64,000 nt of DNA from an uncultured Granulosicoccaceae bacterium. GTDB lineage: Bacteria; Pseudomonadota; Gammaproteobacteria; Granulosicoccales; Granulosicoccaceae. The stretch's first letter is position 1. Every line of letters starts with the position of its first letter. Position numbers and translations under genes: made by a program. Positions 1-10,479 of this stretch are shown here, piece by piece. Location of the stretch: contig CALFCF010000030.1 of NCBI GenBank assembly GCA_937951345.1, forward strand, positions 95,754 through 159,753, in the 5' to 3' direction. Below the pieces are notes generated by a model. The model saw nothing but the letters and a program-made list of their open reading frames with translations, ran no database searches and was not told the DNA's origin.

Positions 1-132
1 GATTTATCGCCTGTGTTGCCAGGGCTGCGTTGAAACTCGGCTCAAAATGCTCATGTATTCGTATATACACTGTGCTTTTTCGCCAAATTTCGCCTTGCTC
101 TGTCTGCCTCGCCTGATAAATCAGAGGTTCCC
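1..132. repeat. Element A, MITE-like terminal-inverted-repeat element (left end cut by window)
   Basis: The segment begins GATTTATC and closes with its complement GATAAATC at 115-122, followed by AGAGGTTCCC up to the nusA stop codon. The last 53 bp (79-131) recur inverted at 63948-64000 with only two differences. There is no open reading frame of substance inside. The outer end GGAACCTCTGATTTAT is visible in the second copy, so about 10 bp of the left terminal repeat probably lie outside the window. It is best read as a short non-autonomous interspersed repeat sitting directly behind nusA. The family name is not known to me. Confidence 0.7.
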
Positions 133-1739
133 TAGCTACCTTCCGCATTGGCAACACTTTCAGATTCATCGGAAGCCGGTGCCGCATCAGTGGCATCGCC
201 ACCTTCTGCTTCAGCAAACCAGCTTTCCCGTGCTTTCATGATCAATTTACCAGCAAGCTCTTCATCCATGTCATCGACAACCATCAGTTCGTCTATTGAT
301 TGTTCGGCCAGATCATCCACGGTAACAATGCCGTGAACCGCCATCTGATTAGCAAGTGTCTGATTCATACCTTCCATGCTGACAAGCTCTTCACTCGGCA
401 CACCTTCACCGCTGATCGCCTTGGTCAGCAAGGCATCGTTTGCACGACTGCGCAATTCATCGACCATCTCTGCATCGAACTCATCAATTTCCAGCAATTC
501 GTCCTGCGGGACGTAAGCGACCTCTTCGACACTGGCGAAACCTTCCTGGACAAGAATCATGGCTACCTCTTCATCCACGTCCAGCTGGCTGACAAATAGT
601 TCTATAGATTGTCGGGACTCAGCTTCACTCTTTTCATCAGCCGCTGTTTCGTCCATAACGTTGAGTTCCCAGCCAGTCAGATCGGCGGCTAAGCGAACGT
701 TTTGTCCTCCGCGTCCAATGGCCAGCGACAATTTTTCTGTCTCAACGGCAATATCCATCGAGTGGCTCTCTTCATCAACGACGATACCTTTAACTTCAGC
801 TGGTGCCATCGCATTGATAACGAACTGAGCGGGGTTGTCGTTGTGCAAAATAATATCTATGCGCTCACCGGCAAGTTCATTAGAAACTGTCTGTACGCGA
901 GAGCCACGCATTCCCACACATGCGCCCACCGGGTCGAGCTTGGGGTCGTTTGACGAAACTGCGATTTTTGCCCGTGCACCCGGGTCGCGGGCAGCGCCGT
1001 TTATAACTATCACGCCCTGACCGACCTCGGGCACTTCAAGTTTGAATAGCTCGATCAGAAATTCAGGCGACGTGCGACTGACAAAGAGTTGCGGACCACG
1101 CGGTTCAGGATTAACCGCATGCAAGTATCCACGCAGACGATCGCCGGTACGCACAGCTTCACGGGGGATCATGTCTTCACGCGGCACAAAGGCTTCTGCG
1201 TTGGCACCAAGATCAAGATACACACCGCCGCGATCCGTACGTTTCACGATGCCCATCACCAATTCACCGACACGGTCTCGGTAGGCTTCGATAACGCGCT
1301 CACGTTCAGCTTCGCGGACCTTTTGTACAATTACTTGTTTAGCGGTTTGCGCAGCGATCCGTCCGAATTCAACGGAATCTATCTGTTCCTCGACAAACCC
1401 GCCAATCTCGATTTCCGGTTCATCCAACTGAGCTGCTGACAACGTCAACTGTCGTAAAGGAAACTCCTGCTCGACATCATCTTCAACAACTTCCCAACGC
1501 CGGAACGTATCGTAAGCACCTGTATCACGGTCGATAGCTACGCGCACTTCGATATCAGTACCGTGTTTTTTACGCGTAGCGGAAGCAAGAGCTGCTTCAA
1601 GCGCTTCGAAAATGATTATTCGATCAACGCCTTTTTCATTGGATACAGCATCGACAACGAGCAAGATGTCCTTACCCATTTCGGCAGAACCGGGTGGTCC
1701 GATTTCTTCTTCAGTTTTCTTCGCTGCACGCTTGCTCAT
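132..1739 (-). CDS. nusA: Transcription termination/antitermination factor NusA
   Basis: NusA binds RNA polymerase and nascent RNA and controls pausing, Rho-dependent and intrinsic termination and antitermination in the cytoplasm. The reading frame has the NusA N-terminal domain (core [14 protein letters not shown]), an S1 domain near residues 155-220 ([15 protein letters not shown]), two KH domains, and C-terminal acidic helix-hairpin-helix repeats of the gammaproteobacterial type. It is 535 aa against about 495 in E. coli. The excess is partly an N-terminal extension: a second ATG at 1679 gives the usual family start (MGKDILLVV). Neither start has a clear Shine-Dalgarno sequence, so the start is uncertain. 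It lies downstream of rimP as usual. infB, expected next, would be beyond the window, and element A abuts the stop codon. Confidence 0.97.
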   Translation of the reverse strand: MSKRAAKKTEEEIGPPGSAEMGKDILLVVDAVSNEKGVDRIIIFEALEAALASATRKKHGTDIEVRVAIDRDTGAYDTFRRWEVVEDDVEQEFPLRQLTLSAAQLDEPEIEIGGFVEEQIDSVEFGRIAAQTAKQVIVQKVREAERERVIEAYRDRVGELVMGIVKRTDRGGVYLDLGANAEAFVPREDMIPREAVRTGDRLRGYLHAVNPEPRGPQLFVSRTSPEFLIELFKLEVPEVGQGVIVINGAARDPGARAKIAVSSNDPKLDPVGACVGMRGSRVQTVSNELAGERIDIILHNDNPAQFVINAMAPAEVKGIVVDEESHSMDIAVETEKLSLAIGRGGQNVRLAADLTGWELNVMDETAADEKSEAESRQSIELFVSQLDVDEEVAMILVQEGFASVEEVAYVPQDELLEIDEFDAEMVDELRSRANDALLTKAISGEGVPSEELVSMEGMNQTLANQMAVHGIVTVDDLAEQSIDELMVVDDMDEELAGKLIMKARESWFAEAEGGDATDAAPASDESESVANAEGS

Positions 1740-1870
1740 TCGCGTTCTACTCTGATGTAAATCTATTCAAATTTCTTAAGTCGCCTGGTTGCCGGAATCG
1801 TTAGATACTTGCAACAGCAGCAACTTTCACATTCAAGTTGTCCTTCAACTACAACACTTATTGGCCATTA

Positions 1871-1902
1871 CTCAGTTGGTACAAACCTCAGTTGGTACAA
1901 AC
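1871..1902. repeat. Perfect 16-bp tandem duplication
   Basis: Two perfect head-to-tail copies of CTCAGTTGGTACAAAC occupy the rimP-nusA spacer. It is one of several intergenic duplications of similar size in the window. Confidence 0.9.
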
Positions 1903-1922
1903 CCATCTGCAGAAATGGCGCA

Positions 1923-2402
1923 CTACTTGTACCGATACAACAGTTTTGCCTGTTCAATATCGGCTATTCGCAAACTAAACAACTGATCATCAATTCTTAT
2001 GTCGAGCGCACTACCTTCGACGCTCACCAGTTCACCTTTAAAATTTTTCCTGCTACCCGTCTCAGTTTGCATGGCCTGTCGTAATTTGATGCTGACAGTT
2101 TCATTTACCTGCTGTTTAAACTGAGACTCCGTAAACAACGGCCTTTCCAGGCCCGGGGATGAGACTTCAAGGCAGTATTCGCTACCGATCGGATCTTCAA
2201 CATCCAGCAAGGCACTCAGCTGATGGCTTACATTCGCACAGTCTTCAACCTGAACACCATTATCACTTTCAGGTTTATCTATATAAACACGCAGTGTCTG
2301 GCCATTCTCAGCCTGACCGAATTCTGCACCGACAAACTCATAGCCCATCGAGCGCGTGACCGGTTCAAGCAGATCCCAAATCTCCGCTGAAGCTCGTCGC
2401 AC
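1923..2402 (-). CDS. rimP: Ribosome maturation factor RimP
   Basis: RimP assists assembly of the 30S ribosomal subunit. The 159-aa protein matches the usual family length and carries characteristic segments: an N-terminal half with GYEFVGAEF and LRVYIDKPE, the central CANVSHQLSALLDVEDPI and LEVSSPGLERPL, and a C-terminal Sm-like barrel. The start is a GTG at 2402. It lies upstream of nusA and downstream of tRNA-fMet, the conserved gammaproteobacterial arrangement. Transcription probably reads through the terminator at 2468-2496 from the tRNA promoter, as for E. coli metY-rimP-nusA; the read-through is inferred. Confidence 0.96.
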   Translation of the reverse strand: MRRASAEIWDLLEPVTRSMGYEFVGAEFGQAENGQTLRVYIDKPESDNGVQVEDCANVSHQLSALLDVEDPIGSEYCLEVSSPGLERPLFTESQFKQQVNETVSIKLRQAMQTETGSRKNFKGELVSVEGSALDIRIDDQLFSLRIADIEQAKLLYRYK

Positions 2403-2467
2403 AGTTTCCTCTTTATATAAATAGCCCGGGTGTAATCAAAAAAGGCCACACATACGAAGGCCCACAC

Positions 2468-2496
2468 AAAAAAAGGCCCCACTGGAGCCTTTTTTT
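2468..2496 (-). terminator. Rho-independent terminator after tRNA-fMet
   Basis: Read on the minus strand, GGCTCC-AGT-GGGGCC forms a 6-bp stem (one G-T wobble), flanked by seven A residues before and seven T residues after. It separates the initiator tRNA from rimP. Partial read-through into rimP-nusA would be consistent with the E. coli metY leader region. Confidence 0.85.
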
Positions 2497-2520
2497 GAAA
2501 TCAGCTTTTTATTCTGATCG

Positions 2521-2597
<77 letters not shown>

Positions 2598-2609
2598 TCA
2601 GACTGCGAG

Positions 2610-2638
2610 AGTCTAGCTGTAGACGCAGCACATTTCAA
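2610..2638 (-). promoter_or_regulatory. Sigma-70 promoter of tRNA-fMet
   Basis: Minus-strand TTGAAA (2633-2638) and TAGACT (2610-2615) are separated by exactly 17 bp, and the -10 box ends 12 bp before the mature tRNA. A start near 2603 is expected. The short C/G-bearing discriminator is compatible with growth-rate control, which is inference. Confidence 0.75.
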
Positions 2639-2881
2639 GACCTACCGTACCCGCAGGGCTTTTTAGCGCGACAAAGGCCTTAATAAGAGCCTAATGCGCC
2701 AGTTTTACGACGGATATAGAATTTGACTGCCCGAACCATGCCAGAATTCACCCGCCCCAGGCGCATGTATCGGCAAAGTTGATCAACCAAGGTAGCGTGC
2801 ACCGAGTTGCTGATGACCAATGGCTGATGACCCCAGTGGCTGATGACCGGGGCAAGCTTGTGAATCGAAAATAGTTTCCGC

Positions 2882-4309
2882 CTATCCGGCGAAGGCTCTG
2901 ACGCAAACCGCCATAATCCAACCGGGAAAGATGCCCAACACAACCACGGCGAGACCATTGACCGCCAGTGTTGCATTAACGTCCATGCGAGCCGGCACTT
3001 CAGAAGAATCAACCGGATCATCGAAGAACATCATTTTTATCGCGCGCAGGTAATAGAAGGCGCCGACCACGGACATGATTACAGCGATCACCGCCAGCCA
3101 GACATACCCGGCCGAAATGACAGCTTTAAGCACCGATAATTTCGCATAAAAGCCAACCAATGGCGGCACACCGGCCAGTGAAATCAACGCAACCATCATC
3201 ACTGTCGCAGCTAACGCGTTTCTGCGAAACAGACCCGATAGATCATCGAGCATAACGGCTTCTTCACCGTTTCTTGAGAGCACAAGCAATACGCCAAACG
3301 CAGCAAGTGTCGTAAACGCATAGGTAATCGCGTAGAACATAGAGGCGCTGTAGCCTTCAGGATTCGCTGCGACCATGCCAAGCAACAGAAAACCGACATG
3401 CGAAATCGTTGAATACGCCAGCATGCGTTTTATATTCTGTTGTGCGATAGCCAGTAGATTACCGACAACCAACGAGAGCGCCGCGAGAATAGCAAACATT
3501 AATGTCCAGTCACTTGAAAGTACCTCGAGCCCATCAACAAGCAGGCGGATAATCATAGCGAAGGCGGCGATCTTGGGTGCCGTTGAGATATACAGTGTGA
3601 CTGATGTTGGAGCGCCGTCATAAACATCAGGGACCCACATGTGGAATGGCACCGCACCTAATTTAAAGGCCAGACCGACAATAATAAACGTCAGTCCAAA
3701 TCGAGCACCGGTGCTGCCTGCATCACTCGTAGTCAGCGCCTGACTGATAGTGGCGAGGTCCAGCGACCCGGTACTGCCGTACACCATTGACATACCGTAG
3801 AGCAACATTCCGGAAGCAAGCGCACCGAGAACAAAGTATTTCATGGCAGCTTCTGAAGCGTCAGCATTGCTACGGTACAATGCCACCATCGCGTAGAGTG
3901 ACAGGGCGAGCAGCTCGAGTCCCAGATAGATGGTCAGAAGATTATTGGATGATGTCATGATCATCATGCCCATCACACCAAACAAGCCAAGCACGTAATA
4001 CTCGCCATTGGCTATTTCACGATCCTTGATGTAATCGCGTGTGTAAACAAACCCGCCAATAGCGATTAGCAAAATCCAGGATTTAAGCACGGCACTCATA
4101 CCGTCTACAGTGTAAGCACCACTGAACGCAGTACCTGCTGTGTCTCCGACCTGGCCATAGGTCAGCAACAGCGTTATCAGCAATGAGCCTTGTGTCAGCC
4201 AATAAGTCATGTGGCGTTGGCCGGGCTTCAGGAACAGGTCAACGACAAGCACCGCGCACGATGCAAACAGCATGAATATTTCGGGCGTTGCCAGATGTAA
4301 ATTATCCAT
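2882..4309 (-). CDS. nuoN: NADH-quinone oxidoreductase subunit N
   Basis: Membrane subunit of respiratory complex I, one of the three antiporter-like proton-pumping subunits. The 475-aa protein is almost entirely transmembrane helices. It has the conserved antiporter core (KLGAVPFHMWVPDVYDGAPT) and the second channel motif around IAQQNIKRMLAYSTISHVG. Length fits NuoN. It is the last gene of the nuo operon, only 8 bp after nuoM. No clear terminator follows in the 284-bp gap to the tRNA; that gap contains three spaced copies of GCTGATGACC (2809-2848). Confidence 0.97.
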   Translation of the reverse strand: MDNLHLATPEIFMLFASCAVLVVDLFLKPGQRHMTYWLTQGSLLITLLLTYGQVGDTAGTAFSGAYTVDGMSAVLKSWILLIAIGGFVYTRDYIKDREIANGEYYVLGLFGVMGMMIMTSSNNLLTIYLGLELLALSLYAMVALYRSNADASEAAMKYFVLGALASGMLLYGMSMVYGSTGSLDLATISQALTTSDAGSTGARFGLTFIIVGLAFKLGAVPFHMWVPDVYDGAPTSVTLYISTAPKIAAFAMIIRLLVDGLEVLSSDWTLMFAILAALSLVVGNLLAIAQQNIKRMLAYSTISHVGFLLLGMVAANPEGYSASMFYAITYAFTTLAAFGVLLVLSRNGEEAVMLDDLSGLFRRNALAATVMMVALISLAGVPPLVGFYAKLSVLKAVISAGYVWLAVIAVIMSVVGAFYYLRAIKMMFFDDPVDSSEVPARMDVNATLAVNGLAVVVLGIFPGWIMAVCVRAFAG

Positions 4310-4317
4310 GGACAGAA

Positions 4318-5805
4318 TCAGTACTTGGAAACGCTAATGTGTTGAACAAGATTTTCAACCGAGGCATGCATCACGTGCACCACCAGGTTTGGCCAGACGC
4401 CTAACAGCAAAACAAAGAATGCCAGAAGTGCGAGCATTATAAATTCGCGACGATCAATGTCGGTTAAATTTGCAACATTGGCGTTGGTTACCTCGCCGAA
4501 GATAACGCGCTTAACCATCCAGAGTGTATAGGCAGCACCCAGGATAAGTGTTGTCGCAGCCAGAAATGCAAACCAGAAGTTCGCTTTGAAACTCGCAATG
4601 ATCACCATAAACTCCCCGACGAACCCTGAGGTTCCGGGAAGGCCGGCATTTGCCAGAGCAAAAAACACCATAAACGCGGCAAAGATCGGCATCGTATTGA
4701 CGACGCCGCCATAATCGGCAATCTCGCGACTGTGCACACGGTCATACATTACGCCAACACACAGAAACATCGCAGCCGAGATAAATCCGTGTGAAATCAT
4801 CTGTACCATCGCGCCTTCTATGCCGAGCGCGACATGCGACTGATCACCTGCACCAATGAGCATAAACGCGATGAATATACCGAGCGTCACAAAACCCATA
4901 TGCGAGATGGACGAGTAGGCAATCAGTTTTTTCATATCACGCTGCGCAAGTGCAACGAAACCGATATAAACAACCGCTACCAGCGACAGGAAGATCATCA
5001 GACCATCAAGACGGTTACTGGCATCCGGAGTAATTGGCAGGCTGAACCTTAAAAACCCGTAGCCGCCCATTTTCAGCATGATCGCCGCAAGTACGGCAGA
5101 ACCTGCTGTCGGTGCTTCGACGTGTGCATCCGGCAACCAGGTATGCACGGGCCACATCGGGATTTTGACGGCGAACGCGATAAGGAACGCAAGGAATATC
5201 AACAGCTGTTCTTTCTGATTCAGTTTGAGAATGTGTAAATCGAGAACCGCGAAACTACTGCCAACCCGATACATGTAGATCAGGGCAACCAGCATGAAAA
5301 CTGAACCCAGAAAGGTATAGAGAAAGAATTTTATCGTGGCGTAGACGCGATTAGGGCCACCCCAGATTCCGATGATCAGAAACATCGGAATGAGTGTCGC
5401 TTCAAAGAATATGTAGAACAGGATCGCGTCAAGTGCCGCGAAAACGCCAACCATTAACCCTGTCATTATCTGAAAAGCACCCAGATAGACAGCAACACGG
5501 TCGGTGATCACCACCCAGGCTGATATAACCACGATGACGTTGATAAAGGTGGTCAACAGGATGAGTGGCATCGAGATACCATCAACGCCGAGCGTATAGT
5601 TAATGTCGAACGATGGTAGCCAGGCAGCATGTTCGGTGAACTGCATCTGACTGATGGTTGTGTCAAAACCAAAAAAGAGGGGCAGACTGAATACAAACGT
5701 CAGCACTGACACACCCAGAGCAATGTGACGAGCCCGCGCATCGCCAAGCGCCAGAATCACAACGCCAGCAACAATCGGTAGCCAGATCAGTAAACTGAGT
5801 AACAT
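4318..5805 (-). CDS. nuoM: NADH-quinone oxidoreductase subunit M
   Basis: Antiporter-like proton-pumping subunit of complex I in the inner membrane. The 495-aa sequence carries the family signatures: a conserved Glu in FEATLIPMFLIIG, KIPMWPVHTWLPDAHVEAPT, and the broken-helix lysine region AQRDMKKLIAYSSISHMG. Length and about 14 hydrophobic segments match NuoM. It lies between nuoL and nuoN. The 70-bp nuoL-nuoM spacer is AT-rich and contains a repeated TACAAACT segment. Confidence 0.97.
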   Translation of the reverse strand: MLLSLLIWLPIVAGVVILALGDARARHIALGVSVLTFVFSLPLFFGFDTTISQMQFTEHAAWLPSFDINYTLGVDGISMPLILLTTFINVIVVISAWVVITDRVAVYLGAFQIMTGLMVGVFAALDAILFYIFFEATLIPMFLIIGIWGGPNRVYATIKFFLYTFLGSVFMLVALIYMYRVGSSFAVLDLHILKLNQKEQLLIFLAFLIAFAVKIPMWPVHTWLPDAHVEAPTAGSAVLAAIMLKMGGYGFLRFSLPITPDASNRLDGLMIFLSLVAVVYIGFVALAQRDMKKLIAYSSISHMGFVTLGIFIAFMLIGAGDQSHVALGIEGAMVQMISHGFISAAMFLCVGVMYDRVHSREIADYGGVVNTMPIFAAFMVFFALANAGLPGTSGFVGEFMVIIASFKANFWFAFLAATTLILGAAYTLWMVKRVIFGEVTNANVANLTDIDRREFIMLALLAFFVLLLGVWPNLVVHVMHASVENLVQHISVSKY

Positions 5806-5875
5806 GAGATAATTTGTCTGGTTATCAAACCACTTAAATACAAACTAAAAAAAGCAACTTAAAAATACAAACTGT

Positions 5876-7825
5876 TTAAATAAACAGAAATATGCTCATC
5901 ATGACCAGCAGTCCGATGATCATTGCAAACGCATAGTGAAACAGGTACCCGGATTGACTTAATCGCGCTAGTCCCGCGAGTTTACCTATCCCCTGCGCTG
6001 ATCCATTGACCACGGCGCCATCAATCACCCCCTGATCTCCAAAACGCCACAGCCCTGCCCCAATGCCAACAGAACCTGCCGCAAACACGGTTTGGTTAAA
6101 TTCATCGAATCCGTATTTTTTATCCAGGATACGGTGCAGAAAACCCAGTTTTGACTGAATTTTCGCCGGCCATTCCGGTTTAACCAGATAGAAAAACCAG
6201 GCGAAGAAGACACCCGCCATAGCCAGATAAAACGCCTTCGAGCCCGGCACATGAGACAGCATGGACATCGCACCTGTCGTGTGTTCGCGCACCCGCTCAA
6301 TCACATTGTGAGAATCGTCCACGAAGATCACACCCTCAAAGTACTGACCGAAGACGATCGGACCCATCGTCATAAAACCGATTATGACCGAGGGCACAGC
6401 AAGCGCAATTAATGGCCAGGTCACGACGTTAGGCGGCTCGTGACAATGTTCCTCGGTATGCTCGTCCATACGCGACTTGCCATGGAAGACAAGGAAAAAC
6501 ATACGAAACGAATAAAAAGCTGTGACAAACACACCGGCCAGTACCGCCCAGTAAGCCAGTGTAGCCCCCGGCAGTGTTGATTCGTGGACAGCCTCGATAA
6601 TTAAATCCTTTGAGAAAAACCCCGACAGCCCCGGAAAACCGATTAAGGCAAGCGAGCCAATCAATGACGTCCAATACGTTATAGGCAGATACTTGCGCAA
6701 CCCACCCATTTTTCGCATGTCCTGCTCGTGATGCAGTGCAATGATTACCGAGCCGGCAGCGAGAAACAGCAGAGCTTTAAAAAACGCATGTGTCATCAGA
6801 TGAAAGATGGCGGCAGAGTAAGCCGATGCACCGAGCGCGACGGTCATGTAACCCAACTGCGATAAGGTTGAATAAGCAACAACCCGTTTGATGTCGTGTT
6901 GCACAATACCGATCAACCCCATCAGGAAGGCAGTCAGCGCACCGATAACCAGAATAAAGCTCAGTGCTGTCTCCGATAACTCAAATAACGGTGACATGCG
7001 GGCGACCATAAAGATACCGGCTGTAACCATTGTGGCTGCGTGAATCAGTGCAGAGATAGGCGTCGGGCCTTCCATTGAATCAGGCAGCCAGACATGCAAC
7101 GGCATTTGCGCCGACTTTCCCATTGCGCCGATAAACAGACAGATGCAAATAACCGTCAACACCGACCATTCAAATCCGCCCATAATGGACATGGTTTGTC
7201 CAATAAGCGGCTGTGCTTTCACAAACACTTCTTCGTAATCGAGGCTGCCGGTATACATAACGACAGCAGCGATACCGAGTATGAAACCAAAATCACCCAC
7301 ACGATTAACAAGAAACGCTTTCATGTTGGCAAATATGGCTGTGTCGCGCTTGTACCAGAAACCGATTAACAGGTAAGACACAGTACCTACAGCTTCCCAA
7401 CCAAAAAAGAGCTGCATGAAGTTATTCGACATCACCAGCATCAGCATCGAGAAGGTGAAAAGCGAGATGTAGGAGAAAAATCGCTGGTAACCGTCATCGT
7501 CATGCATATAGCCAATGGTGTATATGTGCACCATCAGCGATACGAACGTCACCACCAGCATCATAAGCACCGTCAATCGGTCGACAAGAAATCCGACTTC
7601 AAAACGGATACCTCCACTGACCATCCAGGTGTAAATCGACTCGTTGAACGTATTACCCGATAAAACCACCTGCTGAAACGCTATAAGCGACAACAGAAAA
7701 GACATTGCAACACCGCCGATAGTCACGCGATGCGACATCACACGACCCAGCCGTTTACCAAACAGCCCGGCTGCGATAGCCGCGAACAACGGGCATAACG
7801 GGATAAGCGTATAGATGAATTTCAT
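5876..7825 (-). CDS. nuoL: NADH-quinone oxidoreductase subunit L
   Basis: Largest antiporter-like subunit of complex I, located at the distal end of the membrane arm, with the lateral helix that runs along M and N. The 649-aa protein has FFGWEAVGTVSYLLIGFWY, the channel motif AQMPLHVWLPDSMEGPTPIS, VQHDIKRVVAYSTLSQLGYM and a histidine-rich loop (HTEEHCHEP). A long amphipathic C-terminal extension and a final hydrophobic helix are present, as expected. It lies 14 bp after nuoK. Confidence 0.97.
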   Translation of the reverse strand: MKFIYTLIPLCPLFAAIAAGLFGKRLGRVMSHRVTIGGVAMSFLLSLIAFQQVVLSGNTFNESIYTWMVSGGIRFEVGFLVDRLTVLMMLVVTFVSLMVHIYTIGYMHDDDGYQRFFSYISLFTFSMLMLVMSNNFMQLFFGWEAVGTVSYLLIGFWYKRDTAIFANMKAFLVNRVGDFGFILGIAAVVMYTGSLDYEEVFVKAQPLIGQTMSIMGGFEWSVLTVICICLFIGAMGKSAQMPLHVWLPDSMEGPTPISALIHAATMVTAGIFMVARMSPLFELSETALSFILVIGALTAFLMGLIGIVQHDIKRVVAYSTLSQLGYMTVALGASAYSAAIFHLMTHAFFKALLFLAAGSVIIALHHEQDMRKMGGLRKYLPITYWTSLIGSLALIGFPGLSGFFSKDLIIEAVHESTLPGATLAYWAVLAGVFVTAFYSFRMFFLVFHGKSRMDEHTEEHCHEPPNVVTWPLIALAVPSVIIGFMTMGPIVFGQYFEGVIFVDDSHNVIERVREHTTGAMSMLSHVPGSKAFYLAMAGVFFAWFFYLVKPEWPAKIQSKLGFLHRILDKKYGFDEFNQTVFAAGSVGIGAGLWRFGDQGVIDGAVVNGSAQGIGKLAGLARLSQSGYLFHYAFAMIIGLLVMMSIFLFI

Positions 7826-7839
7826 CAGTGGATTCCCGT

Positions 7840-8145
7840 TTATCCTTTGAGCTGATTCAGATCAGCGACATTGATGGTTTGTCTGTTACGAAACAACACC
7901 ACCAGAATCGCGAGGCCAATAGCCGCTTCTGCAGCGGCAACAGTTAAGATAAAAAATACAAAAATCTGTCCGGCACCATCATCCAGAAAATGCGAGAACG
8001 TCACGAAATTCATATTCACTGACAACAGCATCAGTTCTATCGACATCAGTAAGATGATCACGTTTTTTCTGTTCAGGAATATCCCCACCACGCTGAGGCA
8101 GAACAGAATCGCTCCAAGCACCAGGAAATGCGATAGTGGAATCAT
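7840..8145 (-). CDS. nuoK: NADH-quinone oxidoreductase subunit K
   Basis: Small 101-aa membrane subunit of complex I with three transmembrane helices; it links the quinone-side subunits to the pumps. The conserved glutamates of helices 2 and 3 are visible in [10 protein letters not shown] and [11 protein letters not shown]. Its start overlaps the nuoJ stop by 4 bp (ATGA), which indicates translational coupling. Confidence 0.96.
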   Translation of the reverse strand: MIPLSHFLVLGAILFCLSVVGIFLNRKNVIILLMSIELMLLSVNMNFVTFSHFLDDGAGQIFVFFILTVAAAEAAIGLAILVVLFRNRQTINVADLNQLKG

Positions 8146-8747
8146 GACTTGCTCTCCGTATCCATGGAGACCACACGCAAGCGATCCTCTTTTTTGACCT
8201 GCACCTGCAAACCCGGGCGTTGATATTTGGTATCGCTGCGACGGCGCATCGTCAGCGCGATCGCGGCTACGATGGCCACCATTAAAATCAACGCAGCGAC
8301 CTCAAAGTGGAACAGATAATCGCTATACAGTAATCTGCCCAGTTCTTCAGTGTTACTATAATTAGCCGGTTTAGCTGCGGGCGCTGGAAAATTTTCTGAC
8401 GGGAAATAGCGTTGTGTCAACAGGAACACCATTTCAAGAAACATGATGGAACCAACCAATATGCCGACCGGCAGGTATTTAACAAAGCCTTCGCGCAACG
8501 GCTCGACATTAATATCAAGCATCATCACAACAAACAGAAACAGCACCATCACCGCACCGACATAGACCAGCACAAGGGTTACGGCGAGAAACTCAGCTTC
8601 CAATAACATCCAGATCGCCGCGGCTGTAAAGAAAGTCAGTACCAGAAACATCGCCGCATAAACCGGGTTTCGAACGGTTATAACGCGCGCTGCCGCGAAC
8701 ACCATAATGATGGCGAACACGTAGAATATAAATAACTGGAAGCTCAC
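8142..8747 (-). CDS. nuoJ: NADH-quinone oxidoreductase subunit J
   Basis: Membrane subunit of complex I, 201 aa, with about five transmembrane helices and the conserved motif [18 protein letters not shown], which contains the pi-bulge helix implicated in coupling. A charged C-terminal tail rich in Lys and Arg follows the last helix. It overlaps nuoK by 4 bp and lies about 80 bp after nuoI. Confidence 0.96.
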   Translation of the reverse strand: MSFQLFIFYVFAIIMVFAAARVITVRNPVYAAMFLVLTFFTAAAIWMLLEAEFLAVTLVLVYVGAVMVLFLFVVMMLDINVEPLREGFVKYLPVGILVGSIMFLEMVFLLTQRYFPSENFPAPAAKPANYSNTEELGRLLYSDYLFHFEVAALILMVAIVAAIALTMRRRSDTKYQRPGLQVQVKKEDRLRVVSMDTESKS

Positions 8748-8828
8748 AATTAGAGTTACCTGATTTTTGTTTGTCGAATCACTTCTGTCAGTTCACGTCA
8801 GTCGATTCACGCCTGCCGACTCACCCAT

Positions 8829-9320
8829 CTACCGATACAGAGCATCCTGCGCACGATCGGCCTGGATTTGTTCCTCATAACGATCGCCTATCGCGAGCAA
8901 TTTGTCTTTGGTCATAATCTGCTCGCCGCGATTTTCAAAGTGGTATTCAAAAATTCGCGTCTCGACAATAGAATCAACCGGACAGGCTTCTTCGCAAAAG
9001 CCACAAAAAATACATTTAAAAAGATCGATATCGTATCGCGTGGTTCGTCGCGTATTGTCCGGTCGCTGTTCGGATTCGATCGTGATAGCCAGTGCAGGAC
9101 AGACTGCTTCGCACAGCTTGCAGGCAATACAACGTTCTTCGCCATTCGGATAACGACGCAACGCGTGCAAACCCCGAAAGCGGTTTGATTGCGGTGTTTT
9201 TTCTTCCGGGTATTGCACGGTTATGTTTCCCGACAAAAAATATTTCCCTGTCAGGCGCATACCCTTGAGCAGTTCCCACAGCGTGAAACTTTTAACGTAT
9301 TTGGAGAGTTGACCTGTCAT
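8829..9320 (-). CDS. nuoI: NADH-quinone oxidoreductase subunit I
   Basis: Peripheral iron-sulfur subunit of complex I that holds clusters N6a and N6b and passes electrons toward NuoB. It is 163 aa with two ferredoxin-type motifs, [12 protein letters not shown] and [12 protein letters not shown], giving two [4Fe-4S] clusters. The N-terminal amphipathic helix that contacts the membrane arm is present. It lies between nuoH and nuoJ. Confidence 0.97.
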   Translation of the reverse strand: MTGQLSKYVKSFTLWELLKGMRLTGKYFLSGNITVQYPEEKTPQSNRFRGLHALRRYPNGEERCIACKLCEAVCPALAITIESEQRPDNTRRTTRYDIDLFKCIFCGFCEEACPVDSIVETRIFEYHFENRGEQIMTKDKLLAIGDRYEEQIQADRAQDALYR

Positions 9321-9345
9321 CTCGCTACCTGATTCCTAAACTCTG

Positions 9346-10404
9346 TTACGAACCGTCACCGGATGCAACCTCCAATGCCGCCTGACCTGCGGTTTGAAGA
9401 TCACGAATATCAAACCACGGCTCGACGCCATAGAACACGGCAACACCAACAACGGCAATCCAGACAATGGTCACGGGGATAAACACTTTCCAACCCAGAC
9501 GCATGATCTGGTCGTAGCGGTATCGTGGAAAGGTCGCACGAAACCATAAAAACAAAAACATGCTGAATGCGGTTTTGATCAGAAACCAGTGAAACCCGTC
9601 CCCTACACCGTCAATCGGTGATAGCCAACCACCGAGAAACATGATCGTCATCAGTGCAGAGATCATGATCATGTTGGCATATTCAGCCAGAAAAAATACG
9701 GCGAAGGCCATACCGGAATAATCAACATGAAAACCCGCAACAATTTCGGACTCACCTTCGGCCACATCAAACGGGGCGCGGTTGGTTTCAGCAACCCCGG
9801 ATATGAAATACACAATTGCCAGAGGAAATAGCGGTACAACGAACCAATGACCGATACCGCCACCCTGGGCGAGCACAATCTCACGCATGTTGAGGCTGCC
9901 GCTCAGCATCAGCACACCGATCAGCGCGAAACCCATCGCTATTTCGTAAGCGACGATTTGCGCTGCCGAGCGCATTGAGCCAAGAAAGGCGTATTTCGAA
10001 TTCGAGGCCCACCCGGCAATGATGACACCGTATACACCGAGTGACGTCATGGCCAACACATACAGTAGCCCGGCATTGATATCAGCAAGTACAAGCTGAT
10101 CAGAGAACGGAATAACCGCCCAGGCGGCGAATGCCGGCGCCAGTGATAACACAGGTGCGATCAAAAATAAAAACCGCGATGAGTTCGTCGGAACGATGAC
10201 CTCTTTGGTCAACAACTTGAACAAATCAGCAAACGGTTGCAGCAAACCACACCAACCCACCCGGTTGGGTCCGACCCGGACTTGCATCGATCCAATGACC
10301 TTGCGCTCGGCTAACGTAAAATAGGCGACAGCGATCAACAGTGGCACGATGATCAAGACGATCTTGATCAGTGTCCAGATAAGTAATATCAACCCGTCAA
10401 ACAT
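9346..10404 (-). CDS. nuoH: NADH-quinone oxidoreductase subunit H
   Basis: Membrane subunit that forms much of the quinone-binding chamber of complex I. The family motifs [18 protein letters not shown] and the acidic loop [18 protein letters not shown] are present, with about eight transmembrane helices. The frame is open from a GTG at 10416, but the ATG at 10404 is preceded by AAGGTGG at proper spacing and is preferred, giving 352 aa. Confidence 0.96.
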   Translation of the reverse strand: MFDGLILLIWTLIKIVLIIVPLLIAVAYFTLAERKVIGSMQVRVGPNRVGWCGLLQPFADLFKLLTKEVIVPTNSSRFLFLIAPVLSLAPAFAAWAVIPFSDQLVLADINAGLLYVLAMTSLGVYGVIIAGWASNSKYAFLGSMRSAAQIVAYEIAMGFALIGVLMLSGSLNMREIVLAQGGGIGHWFVVPLFPLAIVYFISGVAETNRAPFDVAEGESEIVAGFHVDYSGMAFAVFFLAEYANMIMISALMTIMFLGGWLSPIDGVGDGFHWFLIKTAFSMFLFLWFRATFPRYRYDQIMRLGWKVFIPVTIVWIAVVGVAVFYGVEPWFDIRDLQTAGQAALEVASGDGS

Positions 10405-10479
10405 GTTGGCACCCACCTTTGTTGCTGTTGCTGGCGTGGTAGCTTATGTACTGGCTGATCAACACTAACTTCCGGTGAG

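Noticed and set aside
2680..3021. 113-codon minus-strand ORF at the end of nuoN
   Set aside because: It is nuoN read in another frame plus repeat-bearing spacer.
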